From Crataegus laevigata (Eukaryota > Streptophyta > Magnoliopsida > Rosales > Rosaceae), in NCBI GenBank assembly GCA_963580275.1, contig OY756942.1:14218501-14282500 (forward strand): 64,000 nucleotides of DNA, read 5' to 3'. Both the position numbers and the translations under genes were made by a program. Of this stretch, positions 34,367-47,305 are shown in pieces (position 1 is the first letter of the stretch; the number at the start of each line of letters is the position of its first letter). Under the pieces are notes generated by a model. It was not told the origin of the DNA. It made no database searches and saw only the letters and a list, made by a program, of their open reading frames with translations.

Positions 34367-34819
34367 AAAAAAAAAAAAGGAAAGTTGGCGATGGTTGTTC
34401 CGCCGAGGATTTTGTTGTTGTTCCGGGGCCTATGCAGATCATCCCAAAGTTGGATGTGGAGGTTTTCGTCGACGTCTTGACTCATTGAGTGGGTTCATTG
34501 AGGAAAGTTCACTTTCGATTGTCATTCAAACAATTGAATATAAACTCAATGTCCATATATCCCCAACAACCTATATTTTTTTGTGTGTACTAACAATAAA
34601 TTTTACTTATTTGGATTGGCTATTGTGGGTCGGGATTTTTTTACCACACTCCTCGAGTTTAAGGGTACTTTGAATAGCAATGTAAGTAATTGTCCTTCCT
34701 TTGTAACTAGTTTATGTTTACCACATTATAAGTTAGTACAACAGTTTGATTTTGGCTTTTACAATGCATTTGACCTTGGATTCAGCACATCAATGTTGGC
34801 CTTTACCTTCTGAGGAAGT

Positions 34820-35700
34820 GATCAACGGAGCGTCCTAGAGAATTCGGGGCATGGTGGAATACTACTAACTTTTATGTTTGGATAAATGTTATGTTATTAT
34901 TGATGCCCTTTCTTCCGTCTACTTATGTTTGTAATACAGTTTTGGGTTCTAGAACTGCTTATGAGGCTTGGACTAATCTTCAAGATAGGTATGCTTCCAT
35001 TTCTAAAGCAAGGGTGAATACGCTAAAGACTGTGTTTTAGACTATGCAAAAGGGTGGTGATTCCATATATCAATATTTATCTAAACTTAGAAATATCAAA
35101 GAACAGTTAATTGCCGCGAGTGAATTTGTGACTAATAATGTTTTAATTGTTGCTGCTTTGTCTGGTTTACCAAGAGAATACTTCATGATCAGAACTGTGA
35201 TCTTTACAAGAGATACTACTATGTCTTTAAGGGAATATTACTTCTACTTCACAATCTATAATGGCTCAGGGGTCTTGCCGTAATTCTAATAAGGTTCCAT
35301 ATATTACTGGAGGGATTCTTACACAAATTCCAAATGGTGTACCAACTTTTGGAGTGCCATATCAAGGAGCATCATCATCTAATCCAACTATTCATCCATC
35401 TTCAATAATGTTATTTCCAAATCCTCAAGTAGTATATCCATCACCATTTTCTGGTAAGCAAATCCCTATAGTGCAGCCCTAACCACACTTGTATCCTGAT
35501 TTCTCTAATGCATATGGTTTTGTTGGGAATACTAATGCACCAATGCAGTATTCTAATTCCAATAATGGTACAAGACCTTTCTATGGTTCAAAATCAAATG
35601 GTAATGGTAACTTTAGATCATCAAACTATGGTGGCAATCATGGGAATTCATCTGGTGGAAGACAAAATGGTAGAGATTGGCCGTCATGGTCTGGAAACAC
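34820..35700 (+). pseudogene. Copia-4 gag fragment
   Basis: Encodes TAYEAWTNLQDRYAS, SIYQYLSKLRNIKEQL and VAALSGLPREYFMIR, typical of retrotransposon gag, then a Gly/Asn-rich tail (35489-35700). There is a stop at 35038-35040 and a frame change near 35250. Confidence 0.75.
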
Positions 35701-35857
35701 TGATACTAGGCCAAACACACCAATTGCACTTTCTTGCCTACTTTGTCATTTGGACCTACAAACACACAAAAATAGCTTAACACACTCGAATAACATAAAC
35801 TAAGTAAATGCAAGGAAACAAGCTAAGTAAGTCGCATAAATATGCTTTTATCAGTTT

Positions 35858-38043
35858 TGAGTAAGACATGTCTCCAATGCATCTGAGGAACTAGTAAGAT
35901 TGAACAATTTTTGTACCTCATGATGAATGCTGTTTACTCGAAAACAATCATATACCTTCCCCGGTTGCCTCATGGCATCAAAAATTCTGAATTTGATTGT
36001 CTCCCCTAAGACTATCATTGTTAAGAGACCTTTTTTTACAATCGATCTTAGTCTCAGATATAGCCATGAATGGCTTTCCTAAAATAATCAAAATCTATTT
36101 CTCAGGCATCGAAACAACTTCCATATCAAGCACAATAAAATTCGCCGCTAGGATGAAGTGATCAACTTGAACAAGAACATCTTCCAGAATTCTCCTTGGA
36201 TATTTTACTGATCGATCTGCAATTTGTAAGACTACTGAAGTTGGCTGAAGCTCTCCCAAACCTAGCTGTTCATACACTAAATTCAAACTTGCCCCTAAAT
36301 CAAGGAGGGATTTTTTAAACATATGATTACCAACAGTACAAGAGATAGTAAAACTCCCTGGATCTTTGATTTTTGGTGGAAGCTTCCCTTGTAGTACTGC
36401 ACTGACTTCTTCAAACAACATCACTTTCTCATTGCATCAAGGAAAGGAATATTGATCTCCACCTTCTTAAATTGTTCAAAGATATCTAACATGTGCTTGT
36501 TCTTTTTTGAATTCACTAGCCTTTGAGGATATGGAATTGGAGGCTTGTAAACTCTTTCAACAATTTTTGGAGTGTCCGAAGTGGTTTTGGCATTTGTAGA
36601 ATTCTCTTTAGGCTTAGTGTGAAATTCTGGAACAACTGGTGGTGTATAATATACTTTTAAACTCTGTTTCCTTTTGACAAGTTTCTTGCCCAATAATCTT
36701 ACCGATACTCAAAGTTACTACTTTGGCATGCTCAAACTGTTGATCCCTTGGATTTGGCTTAACTTGGCTTGGAAATTTCCCACTCTCTCAGGTGTTCATA
36801 AACTAAGCAATTTGCCCAACTTGACTCTTTAAAGATTTCAAGGCTGCCTCCATAGTGTTCTGTCCAGTTGTCATGAGGTCATATTCTGATTGAAATTATT
36901 AAGTGTAGTCAAAACCTTATTGTTTGCATCATTAGTTCTTCGCATGAATCCTTGCATCATAACTTCAAGTGAAGATGAAGTAGAGTCTAGATTTGTAGGA
37001 ACCATTTGCATATTCCCTTGATAAGGTCTTGGATGTATTTGCATACTACCTTGATTTCTTTTCTGATTACCATTCCAAGAAAAATTCGGATGATTTCTCC
37101 ACCCTTGATTATAGGTGTTAAAGAACAGATCATTCTTCGGTTTCCCTTGATATACTTAGAGCTGATTCGCTTGATCGAACATATTCTCAGAATAATATGG
37201 AGGACATACTTCAGTGACATGATCAAACTGAGAACAATTAGAACATACTGACTCCACTTGAAAATTTCCTTAATTTACTGAAGGATGATTTTGATATTGT
37301 TGACTCACCATGCTCATCAAATTAGCCATTTGTTTCCCAAGTATCTCAACCTTGGCTACTAACCTAGTATCTGAATTGATCTCATACATTCTAGCCTTGT
37401 TCATTGGTGCTTTAGTCTTTCTTTTTCCTCTTTGAGCTGATTGAATAACTAAAGTCTCAAACAAGGCTATAGCATTCAGATAAGGCTTCATCATCAGGCC
37501 ATCTCCATTTCGGTTATCCACTCGCTCTTTGTCACTCTCATTAAGTCCATTATAGAAGAACTTAATTTGTAACCAATCTGCAAAATTGTTGTGAGGGCAC
37601 CTACTCAGAAGCTTTTGATAGTGTTCCCATGCTTCAAAAAATGGCTCATCTTCCTCTTGTGAAAATTGCATGATTTCTTGCCTCAAAGCATCTATTTTAG
37701 TCTCTGGAAAGAACTTCAAAAGAAACGTAGCTGTGAACTCAGTGAAACTCTGAATGGTTCTTGGCTTCAAATTGTGCAACCAATCTTTGGCTTTGCCCCG
37801 GAGTGAATAAGTAAACGATCTCATCCTGATTTGATCTTGATCTATGGTTGGATAAGTGTTTGTGCTTCTAGCTTCAACATAAAGCTTGAGATTATCAAAG
37901 GGATCCGCCTAAGTCAACCAATGAAAATTAGGCATAAATGACAACGTGGAAGCATTCAACTGCATACTCGAAGGAGCACCGTTCGAAAAAAAAACTAAGC
38001 ACTGAGGTTCGTTAGTGAAATGGGGTACCTAGTTAGCCGCCAT
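35858..38043 (-). pseudogene. Gag-protease of the Athila/Tat-like element
   Basis: Gag (best part 37270-37824) has SFTYSLRGKAKDWLHNL, FTATFLLKFFPETK, LRQEIMQFSQEEDEPFFEAWEHYQKLL and KFFYNGL, the retrotrans_gag family pattern of Athila/Tat. A Cys-poor, Gln/Asn-rich linker follows. The protease (36095-36424) has LPPKIKDPGSFTISC and LLDLGASLNLV (Asp-Leu-Gly-Ala catalytic loop), then IILGKPFMAI after a stop. Residues up to about 35860 continue the post-protease segment in shifted frames. Confidence 0.8.
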
Positions 38044-38272
38044 GGGTTGAGGTCTTTCATGTTCCTCTTCCATGTATTGTGTTTTTTGTTCCCTAGATTT
38101 CGCAATGTATGTTCGATGGGTCTAAAGGAACTCGCTCAAGGCTTCTTGAACGCCTTCCGTTCATATACCAAAGGGCAAGTACCTGAAATACGAAGAAAAA
38201 AAAATCAAAATAAAAAAACAAACTAATATATACAACAAAGGGTTAAATAATTAGTACTCGAATCAAAGGCAA

Positions 38273-38294
38273 CCGTTCCTCGGCAACAGTGCCA
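38273..38294 (-). other. Primer binding site of the Athila/Tat-like element
   Basis: The minus strand reads TGGCACTGTTGCCGAGGA, two or three changes from the TGGCGCCGTTGCCGGGGA found intact at 45326. Confidence 0.7.
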
Positions 38295-39313
38295 TAAACT
38301 TGATTCATAAATTACAGTAGCCTAAAAATAGATTAATTCTAATTATGTTTATCCGCAAGTGCACAGTTCGTAGATAGTATAGAATTGGTAAGTACGGAGT
38401 TGAATCCCATAAGGAACGGTGATTTAATTCGATAACTAACCACTTAACGCAAAAGTGAAATTGAAAACATTATTGAGCAAGAAAATTAAAGGAAATATTG
38501 GTTGTGATGATTAATACTAATAGATAAAATTGTTGAAAGTTTAAGAAAATAAATAAGCCACTAACAGTAAAACTTAAGAACAAACATGACGTTAAAGGCT
38601 AAGGCATCCAATTTCACCAATAACAATCCTATTCCGATTCTTAGCTATCAACTATCCAATTAACAACTCTTCTGTTGATGATTAAGTTTCCCAACTCTAC
38701 AATCCGATCGTGATGTATGTATCAAATTATATTCTTCTAAGAAGCAACCAAGCCTGGTGTATGCCTAGATTTCACAACTTGAAGTTCCCTAAGTACAATG
38801 GAAACTTTTATACAACCACATAAAATCTAGAACTTGGTGTATGCTTCTAGTAAATTGTGATCTCAAATTCATGAACCTGCAACAAACACTTATTAATTCA
38901 TACAAGTGATGACCAATTGTCAAGAACGAAAGAACAAGCTAATTAAGCCCAAAATTTGAGATTCAACATAACATAAATTGTCTTGGATAATCAAATAGCT
39001 AAAAACACAAACTATTCTTGTTTGGCTACATTGTAGCCTTAGCAAAAGAAGTTAGAAACATATAGTCATGGAAAACATAATTAAAGATAAGAAAAAACAT
39101 GAGAAACCCTTGAACCGAAGGAGAAGTTTACGCTCCTCAAGGTACCGAACTCTTGCATGCCTTCCTCCTCCTCTTCAACCTTTTTTTTCCTGCTGCCATT
39201 CAAGTCTCCAGCTGTTTTCCCTTTTATTTCCCTTTATTCCCAGCAACAGCCACTTGGAACCAAACCGACCATTCCCCCCAATTATTTATTTATTTTTATT
39301 TTTGCTTTTCATC

Positions 39314-41326
39314 CAAGGAATAAAATATCGATATTATCGGCGAAATATCGCCGATAATATCGTTTTTATCACTAAGCAATATTTTATTTGTTATCCATTA
39401 AGATTTCGTTATAATATCGCAATAATATCGATATTTTCGTTAATATCGCGATATTTCTTAAAATATCGAGATATTTCTTATAATATCGACATAATAAATT
39501 AATAAAAATATATACTAAGCCTCATCTCAGCCAAAAGGGCGAGAATGGCTTAACCCAATAAACATCAGAACGTGGCCTTATATTTATAGGCCTGTTACCA
39601 TCCAAACTTCATTCCCACAGCCGATGTGGGACAAACTCCAAAAAGCATACCCAGTTTTCCGACGACCACCGCCCCTTTCGAGGCGTTTTCCGGCCAACCA
39701 CGGCGAGTTGGCCGGCGTGCAGGGTATCAATCTCTTCATCTCGTCGAGTAATACAACTTTCATGTTTAAATCACTTAATTTGGTTGAGTAACGAAGAAGT
39801 TATGGACGTTTAAAGTTAGGGTAGAATTCCGGCTGTTTGGGCAGCACCGCCCCTTTCGAGGGGTTTTCCGGCCAAACCACGGTGAGTTGGCCGGCGTGCA
39901 AGGTATCAATCTCTTCATCTCGTCGAGTACTACAACTTTCATGTTTGGATCACTTAATTTGGTTGAGTAACGAAGAAGTTATGGACGTTCAAAGTTAGGG
40001 TAGAATTCCGGCCGTTTGGGCAGCACCGCCCCTTTCGAGGCGTTTTCCAGCCAAACCATTGCGAGTTGGCCGGCGTGCAGGGTATCATTCTCTTCATCTT
40101 GTCGAGTACTACAACTTTCATGTTTGGATCACTTAATTTGGTTGAGTAACGAAGAAGTTATGGACGTTCAAAGTTAGGGTAGAATTCCGGCCGAACTCAT
40201 AAACCGTGGTCGTTTGGCCATCTTTCAGGTCATTTTCTGGTCAACACCGACCACCACTCGGTCCTCACTTGATATTAACCTCTTATCAACATTCCTAACT
40301 ACATGTTAGCTTTTGAATCACTCAATTTGGTTAAGAAACGAAGAAGTTATGGACGTTCAAAGTTAGGGTAGAATTCCGGCCGAACTCATAAACCGTGGTC
40401 GTTTGGCCATCTTTCAGGTCATTTTCCGGTCAACACCGGCCACCACTCGGTCCTCACTTGGTATGAACCTCTTCTCCACATTCCTAACTACATTTTAGCT
40501 TTTGAATCACTTAATTTGGTTAAGAAACAAAGAAGTTACAAAGCTTTGAAAATTGCCCAAACCTTCGGCCCCAAACCCAGTTTTCCGACGAGCACCGCCT
40601 CTTTCATGTTTGCTTTTCTGGGTTCTTTCTCCCTTTCATGTTTGGATCACTTAATTTGCTTTTCAATTATGATGAACATGAGTTACTAAGTTTCAATCAA
40701 GCGCGTTAAACATTGATTAGGGTTTTGGATAAACATCCATTTCTCTCTTTGTTTTAAGTTATAATTATAAATGTTATATAATTATAAATTATTAGATTTT
40801 TTTTTTATGCAAGCATATTAGATATGTACATAAAACATTCACATATGTATGTTTTTTTTTATAAGAAATAACATATTATTCAATAATTATTTACTAATTC
40901 ATTATATATAAATTATTGTTATTGGTTTGGAGCAACAGCTCACATTGCTTAATCTCTTGTTTAAATGAGTGTAAAATATTGTACTAATTCATTATATATA
41001 AATGATTATGGTGTGTTTAAACTTCTTTCATTAATTACTACATATTTTTTACACTCACAATGTTTGCCAGCTCGCTATATAATCAACTTAAATCAGTTAA
41101 ATCCATCATGCAATGCATTTCCTTCCAATTTTTTGTGATAAACTAATAGATAATTGACTAAATAAACATCCTAAAAAGTTTCAATAAAAATTTCCAAGTT
41201 TTTCTTACAATTTCCGTGGTTTCCATGTAATTTTTATCGATATCGATATTTTATCGATATTTCCGTCGATATTTCCGTGTTTTCGGACTACCGATATTTC
41301 CGATATTACCGATATTTAAATCCTTG
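39314..41326. mobile_element. GATAT-rich TIR element (2.0 kb) with an internal tandem array
   Basis: The left end CAAGGAATAAAATATCG and right end CGATATTTAAATCCTTG are inverted. Subterminal zones are packed with CGATAT/ATATCG words (39325-39490 and 41225-41320). ATC lies on both sides (39311-39313, 41327-41329), a possible 3-bp duplication as in CACTA or PIF/Harbinger. No transposase is visible. It sits inside the 5' LTR of the Athila/Tat-like element. Confidence 0.65.
39640..40600. repeat. Tandem repeat array, about 180-190 bp units
   Basis: Three A-type units start with ACCGCCCCTTTCGAGG (39668, 39846, 40025; period 178-179). Two B-type units start with AAACCGTGGTCGTTTGG (40201, 40390; period 189). 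All share GAAGAAGTTATGGACGTT and AGGGTAGAATTCCGGC. The array is internal to the GATAT-rich element. Confidence 0.85.
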
Positions 41327-41834
41327 ATCTCCACCCTCCACTTGTATTTTGATGAAGATTAAGTGCATTATTGGGCTAATTTACTTGTTGGGCTTCAAAT
41401 GTCCAACTCAAATGAATTGCATAGATTTTGGCCCAAATCACTTGAAATGTAAAGTTAACTAAACTTGGAAATCCGAACAGCAGTCACTAAGATGATCATA
41501 ATTCATTGCAAGAATATTGGATTGACATGATTCCAACTCCATTTGAAAGAAGACTTCCATATCTTTTGATCCATTTATGGCTTGCAATGAGGTTCCTCTG
41601 GATGAATACATGGTAGCCCATCAAATTTGTTGGACAGAAACTCCCATATCCCAAATTTTCTAAATTGTGTCACCTCCATGTTTTATGCATCGCTTTGATA
41701 CACTGTGATCTTCCTTTGAATGTTTATGGATTGTTTTTAGGCTCTCAAAACTCCTCTTATTTGCCTCAAATTCCATTTCTTTGCAATTAATCCTACAAAA
41801 TAAGAAAACCACATGTAAACTATTAATAAGGGAT

Positions 41835-43202
41835 GAAAACTATACATAATCCAAGTGCTAAGGTAATAAAAAACTTGTATAAATATGAGTCTATCGTTGT
41901 ACGAAGAAGGAATTATTCAAGCTATGTTTCTACTCTACCTCAATTAACAACACTCAAGATTGATGATCAAGTTCAGTATGCAGTTGGAGGCTTTTCTTTT
42001 GTTTCTCAATTCAGTGATATAGTAGAACCTATATCTTTCATGAGTGCTGAAACAAATGTACATTGGTAGATGGCAATGCATGATGAGTTTGATGCCTTAA
42101 AGAGTCAAGGAACTTGGATTTTGGTGCCTCCACCAGAACATAGATCAATCATTGGTAGTAAATGGGTAGACAAGTTACAAAAGAATCCAAATGGTTCTAT
42201 TTCAAGGTACAAGGCAGATTTAGTGGCATAAGGGTTCAACATGGTTTAGATTATTTTGAAACCTTCAGCCTTGTTGTTAGACATACCACAGTTAGGATGA
42301 TTATATCTCTTGTAGCACACTATCAATGAGAGTTAAGGCAGCTTAATGTCAAGAATGCATTTTTACATGGTGATTTAGAAGATGTATACATGAAGTAACC
42401 TCAAGATTTTGTGGTTTCATCTAAGCTAAGTCATGTCTGCAAACTTGTAAATTCTCTGTATGGTTTGAAATAGGCACCAAGGGCCTAGAATGCAAATGTC
42501 ACAGGCTATCTTCCTGCAATGGGGTTTCAAATGTCCCAAGCTAATACAAGTCTCTTTCTTAAGCATGATGGTACTGATATAATTGCTCTATTACTCTATG
42601 TTGATAACATAATATTGACAGGGTCCAATGCTTCAAAGGTGCAATCTGTCATTCAAGAACTTGGTGATGTGTTCGACTTAAAAGACATGGGCAAGTTATC
42701 TTACTTTCTGGGATAACTTGCAAGCCTATTGCAACCCCATGTAAACCTTAAAACACAATTTCTTGCTTCTGAAGGTACTCTTTTGGATGATCCAAGTACA
42801 TATAGGAGTTTGGTTGGTGCTTTACAGTACCTAACCTTTACCAAGCCTGATTTATCATATGTTGTTAATTTGGCATGGCAATATATGACTAGTCCAACAA
42901 ATGAACATTTTGGTCTTGTCAAGCGTATTTTGAGATATGCACAGGGCACCATTCATTATGGTATTACATATTCATCATCTTCAGACAATTTTATAACATC
43001 TTTCTTAGACTCTAATTGGGTTGCAAACCCTAATACTAGAAGATCTGTCACTAGTTTTGTAGTTTTCATGGATCAAAATCTAGTGTCATGGCAATCGAAG
43101 AAACAATCCTCAGTGTCTAGAAGCTCAATAGAGGCTGAATACAAAGCACTTGCACACTATGTTGCAGATGTAGTTTGGATCAGACTTTTGTTAAAGGATT
43201 TG
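41835..43202 (+). pseudogene. Copia-4 RT / RNase H fragment
   Basis: Frames jump, but the order is clear: DEFDALKSQGTWILVPPP, a damaged RYKADLVA, LLYVDNIILTGSN (YVDD box altered to YVDN, 42600), LVGALQYLTFTKPDLSYVVN, LVSWQSKKQSSVSRSSIEAEYKAL. It stops at the insertion of the gag-only Gypsy at 43203. Confidence 0.85.
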
Positions 43203-45319
43203 TGATCGGACCATATTTATACATATTTTTATATCAAATTCACTCGTCTTTTCTTAGTTAGTTCGTTATATTTTGAGCTATTTACGTTATTTTTATGTTT
43301 TATAAGATTATCTAGCTAAGAAAATAAAAATAGAATAAGTGAAGTGTTAAGTAATAAATTCGTCTAAACTATCTTATTATTTAGAAAATAATATATATAT
43401 ATTTATATTTATATTTATATATTTATTTATTTAAATATGTGTGTCTGTGATAGTTGGCAGCAACAAATGCTTTCGGTGGAAACTCAATGATGGCTGGCCC
43501 TTTTGTTTTTCAAAGGCAGATAGACACAAGGCATAAAACAATAAGGAAAAGATGCATTGGGTGGATATTTTTAATTTGGAAAACAAAGCACTAGGAGGGA
43601 ATGATGGCAGCGTGTTAACAGCAAAAAGGAGGAAAGAGCACTTGCAAAAGAAGGGGGGAAGATCAGAAATAAAAGAAGTAGAAGGGGAACCTCGGGAAAA
43701 GAAAGGAAGGAGGCGCTGAGTTTAGGAGAGGGCAGACTTGGTGGAGAGCTGCCTTCTGGCAGTTTGAGAAAGGCAGCGCAGGAAGGAGATATATTGGGAC
43801 AGGCGATGAGGGTTGGAGCTCCAGAGAGCTCCTCGGAGAGAAAATAAGAAAAAGAAAAAAATATATATATAAAATAGAAAGGAATAAAACAGTGAAAAAG
43901 AGTTAAGCTTCACGGGAGGGAAATCAAAGGAGGCGTGAAAGGCCTCGGGAGAGCACCAAAGCTGCGCAAGCAGCCAAGAAATAGGGGGGAGGATTTCATT
44001 TCCTTGTGGGGAAGGCTGCCCTTCAAGGCAGCTTTGGGTAGCTGCGAGAGAAGGCCACCAACTGGCGCACGGACAGAAGCCCACCAACTGGCGCACCAGG
44101 AGCTGATTGGAGGAGGGCGAGTGGGCCTCGGGGAACCAGCGCACAGGACCAACGAAAGGAAGGGCAGTCAGCCCTTTTGGCAGATTTGCACAGTGGCACC
44201 GAGCCAATTAGCACAGATTTTTGAACTCCCCGTTTCGGTTTAATCTCTCCAAACTCTTATGTTTAATTTCTGTTATTAATAATGTGTAATTAATTTATTT
44301 TGGCTAGAGGATAATTCAAAACCATGATTATATTTGTAATTTGAATTGGTAACTTCAGTTGTGATTTCTGAGTTGTGATTTAATTTGCTTAACTGCTTGA
44401 TTGATAACTTATTTGTGTATGTTAATTAAGAATGCATACTTAATTTACGCGCATGAATTTGATGCTAGAATATAAGTGAATTTCACCTAATCGTTATGAA
44501 CTTATATTCATGAGTAGTGAAGGTTGTTATCCACAATCGTGTTAAGTAAATTCTTGGCAGGAGTATCATGCTTTTCATAGTTACGAATGCCTCGTCAGTA
44601 CTTATAGTTTTCACAAAGCTTAATGATCTTTGATTGTATCTCTATTGTGCTTTTCACGTAGGGGACTTTTAGAGAATAATTTGAGTTGTTGTATGCTGTT
44701 CATCCAATTCAATAACTTAAGGAAAACTTGAGGATTAAAAAAGTGCTGTTCACGGTTAATCTGGAGTAGTGAAATTTACAACTTATTGAAAGAACAACTG
44801 AAGGTCAATTTAGATTGCATATGTCTTGTGTGGAGAAAAACCCTCTAGCCAATCCGTCGTCCATCCATTCACTTTTATTTTATGTTTTTGTTAATTTTGT
44901 AATTTAGTTAAGTTTAATTTACGTTTCATCAAAACCAAACCCCCCCCCCCATTATTATATTATATTATTTAGTTAGTTTTTATTATTTTTAATCTTTTAA
45001 TTCGATTTCCGTCCATTTTAGCTCCTAATGTTTATTTAATTTGTTTTTATTATTTTGAGTCATTTTAAGTGCGTTTCGAGTCTTGAGTTGTTTTGAGTCT
45101 TTTGATTTGTTTTAGTTTATTTGTTAGTTTTATTTTGAGTTATTTTAGTTAAGTGTTTTTATTTTAGTTTAGTGTTTTAAACTTTGTTTTTACGTTTTTA
45201 AATTATTTTAGAGGTTTTAGCAAGCCCTCCTAATCCCCGGCCTAGAACGATACCCTACTTACACCTATACTACATCTGTCAAAAAGAGGGTTAAATTTGT
45301 GCGGTTTAAAATCCCGTCA
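43203..45319 (+). repeat. 5' LTR of the gag-only Gypsy
   Basis: TGATCGGACC ... AATCCCGTCA. It carries a short TA run near 43390 and an 11-C run at 44940-44950. Confidence 0.93.
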
Positions 45320-45325
45320 AATTTT

Positions 45326-45343
45326 TGGCGCCGTTGCCGGGGA
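45326..45343 (+). other. Primer binding site (tRNA-Asp type)
   Basis: TGGCGCCGTTGCCGGGGA, six bases after the LTR, as in Athila-group elements. Confidence 0.85.
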
Positions 45344-45487
45344 TTAGCAACTTTGCTAATCCTTTATTTTTGTTTGTGTTTATTTTTATATTTGTGTTTT
45401 TGTTTGTGTTTTTATTTATATTTGTGTTTGTGTGTTTTACTTTTGGTATTTGATTTATTTTTCTTTCTTTAATTTTAGGTACTCATC

Positions 45488-47305
45488 ATGGTGGACAATC
45501 GAACAATCAAAGAACTCTTAGCCTCGTGGTTGGACAATGCAGCACCCCTATGTATCCAATACCCTAGGGCGGCCCAAGGCAAGACCGACGAGTTCGAACT
45601 AAAGTCAAGCTTGCTGCACCATATTCCTAAGTTTCATGGGCTGTCCATGGAAGATCCTATCAAGCATTTGAAGGAGTTTGAAGTGGTTTGTTCATGCATG
45701 ACTCCCGGCAATATCGATAGCAACATTCTGAAGATGAAGGCTTTTCCCTTTTCTCTCTTGGAAAGGGCAAAGGATTGGTTTTACGATCTAGACCTCGGAG
45801 CTATCACATCTTGGGAGAGCATGAAACGGGCGTTCTTGGAGAAGTTTTTCCCAACTTCTCGAGTCATTCTCTTACGCAAAAGGATTAGTGGCATTGAGAA
45901 AAATCAAAGAGAATCATTCCCAACATACTATGAGCGATTCAAGACCCTTGTTGCCTCATGTCCGCAACACCAAATAAAAGAAGAGATGCTCATTCAATAC
46001 TTTTACGAAGGACTTCTTCCCTTCGAACGACAATTGTTAGATGCTTCAGCAGGTGGTGTATTGGTTGACAAAACACCCGTGGCTGCCCAGACCTTGATTG
46101 CCAACCGAGCTTTAAACGCACAACAATATGAAGGCGTTGGACAACGGGACCCCCCATGGCAGCAAGAGGTAAATGCAATCTCCGAAATTCAATCTCAATT
46201 GGCTAATCTCACTCTTCTTGTGTCATAGGCTATTAAAAAACCCAAAGTGCATGAAAACACAATCTGTGGCATATGTTCCATGCAAGGACACCAATCTGAA
46301 AAGTGCCCTCAATTGATTGAGAATGGAGGATGGGAAAGTGTCAACACCATTGGGTATCAAGACCAAAATCAGCCCAAATATGATCCATACGCCAACACGT
46401 ACAATCCAGGATGGTGTGATCACCCAAACTTCAATTGGGAAGAGCCTCAACAACAAGGAGGATTTCGGCCACCTCTTGGGATTTTCCAACAGCCCTACGC
46501 CCCAACACAACCTGCCCAAACAAATTCAGGTATGTCTTTGGACAATGATACGCTTATTAAGTTGCTCACCAATTTGTCTCAGGAGAAAGAAAATCAAGAG
46601 AAAAGGGTGGACCACTTGGAAAAGCAAATTGGGCAGATATCGGAGTTCGTAGGACAGTTTCAAGACCAAGGCAACCTCCCTAGTTCAACCATTACGAATT
46701 CGAATGGAGAATTTGAAATTGCCAAGGCAATCATCTTGAGAAGTGACAAAGAGGTTGGAGCAGACCCACAATCATCAAATCACAAGGAAGATGAAAGATT
46801 GCAAAGTGTGGAGGTGGAAACACCTTTGCCACAGGCCCCTATTGCTCCTAAGCCATCCAATCTATCAAATAAAGGTAATAATGTGTCAAATTCAATTCCT
46901 TCTAACATTATTCCTCCGAATGTGCCCTTTCCTGGCAGATTTATGCAAACCATGAACGAAGAAGGAATTGGAATGACACACAAGGGACACGTCCCTGCCA
47001 TCAAAGAACCCCCAGATTTGGCCGAGAACACCCCTTGCGCATTTGTTCATAATACTGCCACTTCAACGCCACCCATTGGTAAGTCACCTACTCCAATTCC
47101 AATTCCCATTTCAACTAATAGGTTGCTACCCTCTATTATGCAGGTACCTACTCAAATCAAAGGTGGTAGAAGAGTTCGTGTTGACGTAGGGAAGCGAACC
47201 GTTAAAATCAGGAAGGATCATTATCCCCGTCCGTTTAAAGATTCAACATATGAGTACGTTGTGGACGATATCATCCTCCGTGACGTGGGCCCTGTTCAAG
47301 CTTAA
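45488..47305 (+). CDS. Gag protein of the gag-only Gypsy (one in-frame TAG)
   Basis: The ATG at 45488 is the first in a good context after the primer site. Residues 1-246 form retrotrans_gag (IPKFHGLSMEDPIKHLKEFE, LLERAKDWFYDL, FLEKFFPTSR, QYFYEGL). A TAG at 46226-46228 interrupts, and the same frame runs on to 47305. The second part has a zinc knuckle (CGICSMQGHQSEKC), a Gln/Pro-rich stretch, a predicted coiled coil (LSQEKENQEKRVDHLEKQIG) and a basic tail with RRVRVDVGKRTVKIRK. There is no protease. The product would coat element RNA. The TAG could be a null mutation or a read-through site. Confidence 0.8.

Larger units (their letters stand above)
30150..34500 (+). pseudogene. DUF1985 / Ulp1-type transposon-associated gene, decayed and split
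   Basis: From 30494 the plus strand shows DUF1985 landmarks: a FGQLTHYAILRAI-like strand, LVTGLSFGEFP near 30800, KKITLKQLEEKFNM near 30890, YKLSLLYFAHFIVLGKENE near 30955. A later exon has FETFPSLRSKNYVKV and LPRICRWDSY (31303-31455), then VVVHLI...EEEKMAPYWNVMFDD (31550 on). Introns with GT/AG ends fit 31208-31302 and 31456-31549, and an acceptor precedes 30494. Such genes ride on Mutator-like elements and often carry a C-terminal Ulp1 SUMO-protease domain, which I do not see. Several stops, and the solo LTR at 32545, show that it is dead. Confidence 0.7.
35705..41830 (-). mobile_element. Athila/Tat-like Gypsy element, gag-protease only, decayed
   Basis: Minus-strand order: 5' LTR (41830 to 38301, interrupted), an Asp-tRNA-like primer site (38273-38294), gag (38043-37270), linker, retropepsin-like protease (to about 35900), then directly an LTR start (TGATAAAAGCATATTT at 35857) truncated near 35705. 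RT, RNase H and integrase are absent between protease and LTR. It lies between Copia-4 gag and RT. Outer ends are truncated or rearranged and no target duplication was found. Confidence 0.75.
38301..41830 (-). repeat. 5' LTR of the Athila/Tat-like element, interrupted
   Basis: The LTR part adjoining the primer site is 38301-39310 (e.g. CGCAAGTGCACAGTTCGTAG near 38352). After the inserted GATAT-rich element, LTR-like sequence resumes to about 41830. Net length is about 1.5 kb. The outer LTR end is missing. Confidence 0.6.

Noticed and set aside
34367..34673. Stand-alone gene at 34317-34673
   Set aside because: It starts inside the solo LTR and runs through a poly-A tract; the downstream part is better read as a remnant of the DUF1985 gene.
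43722..44243. GC-rich open frames on both strands, repeated exactly at 51749-52270
   Set aside because: They lie inside the two LTRs of the gag-only Gypsy; duplication is explained by the LTRs and no domain is recognisable.
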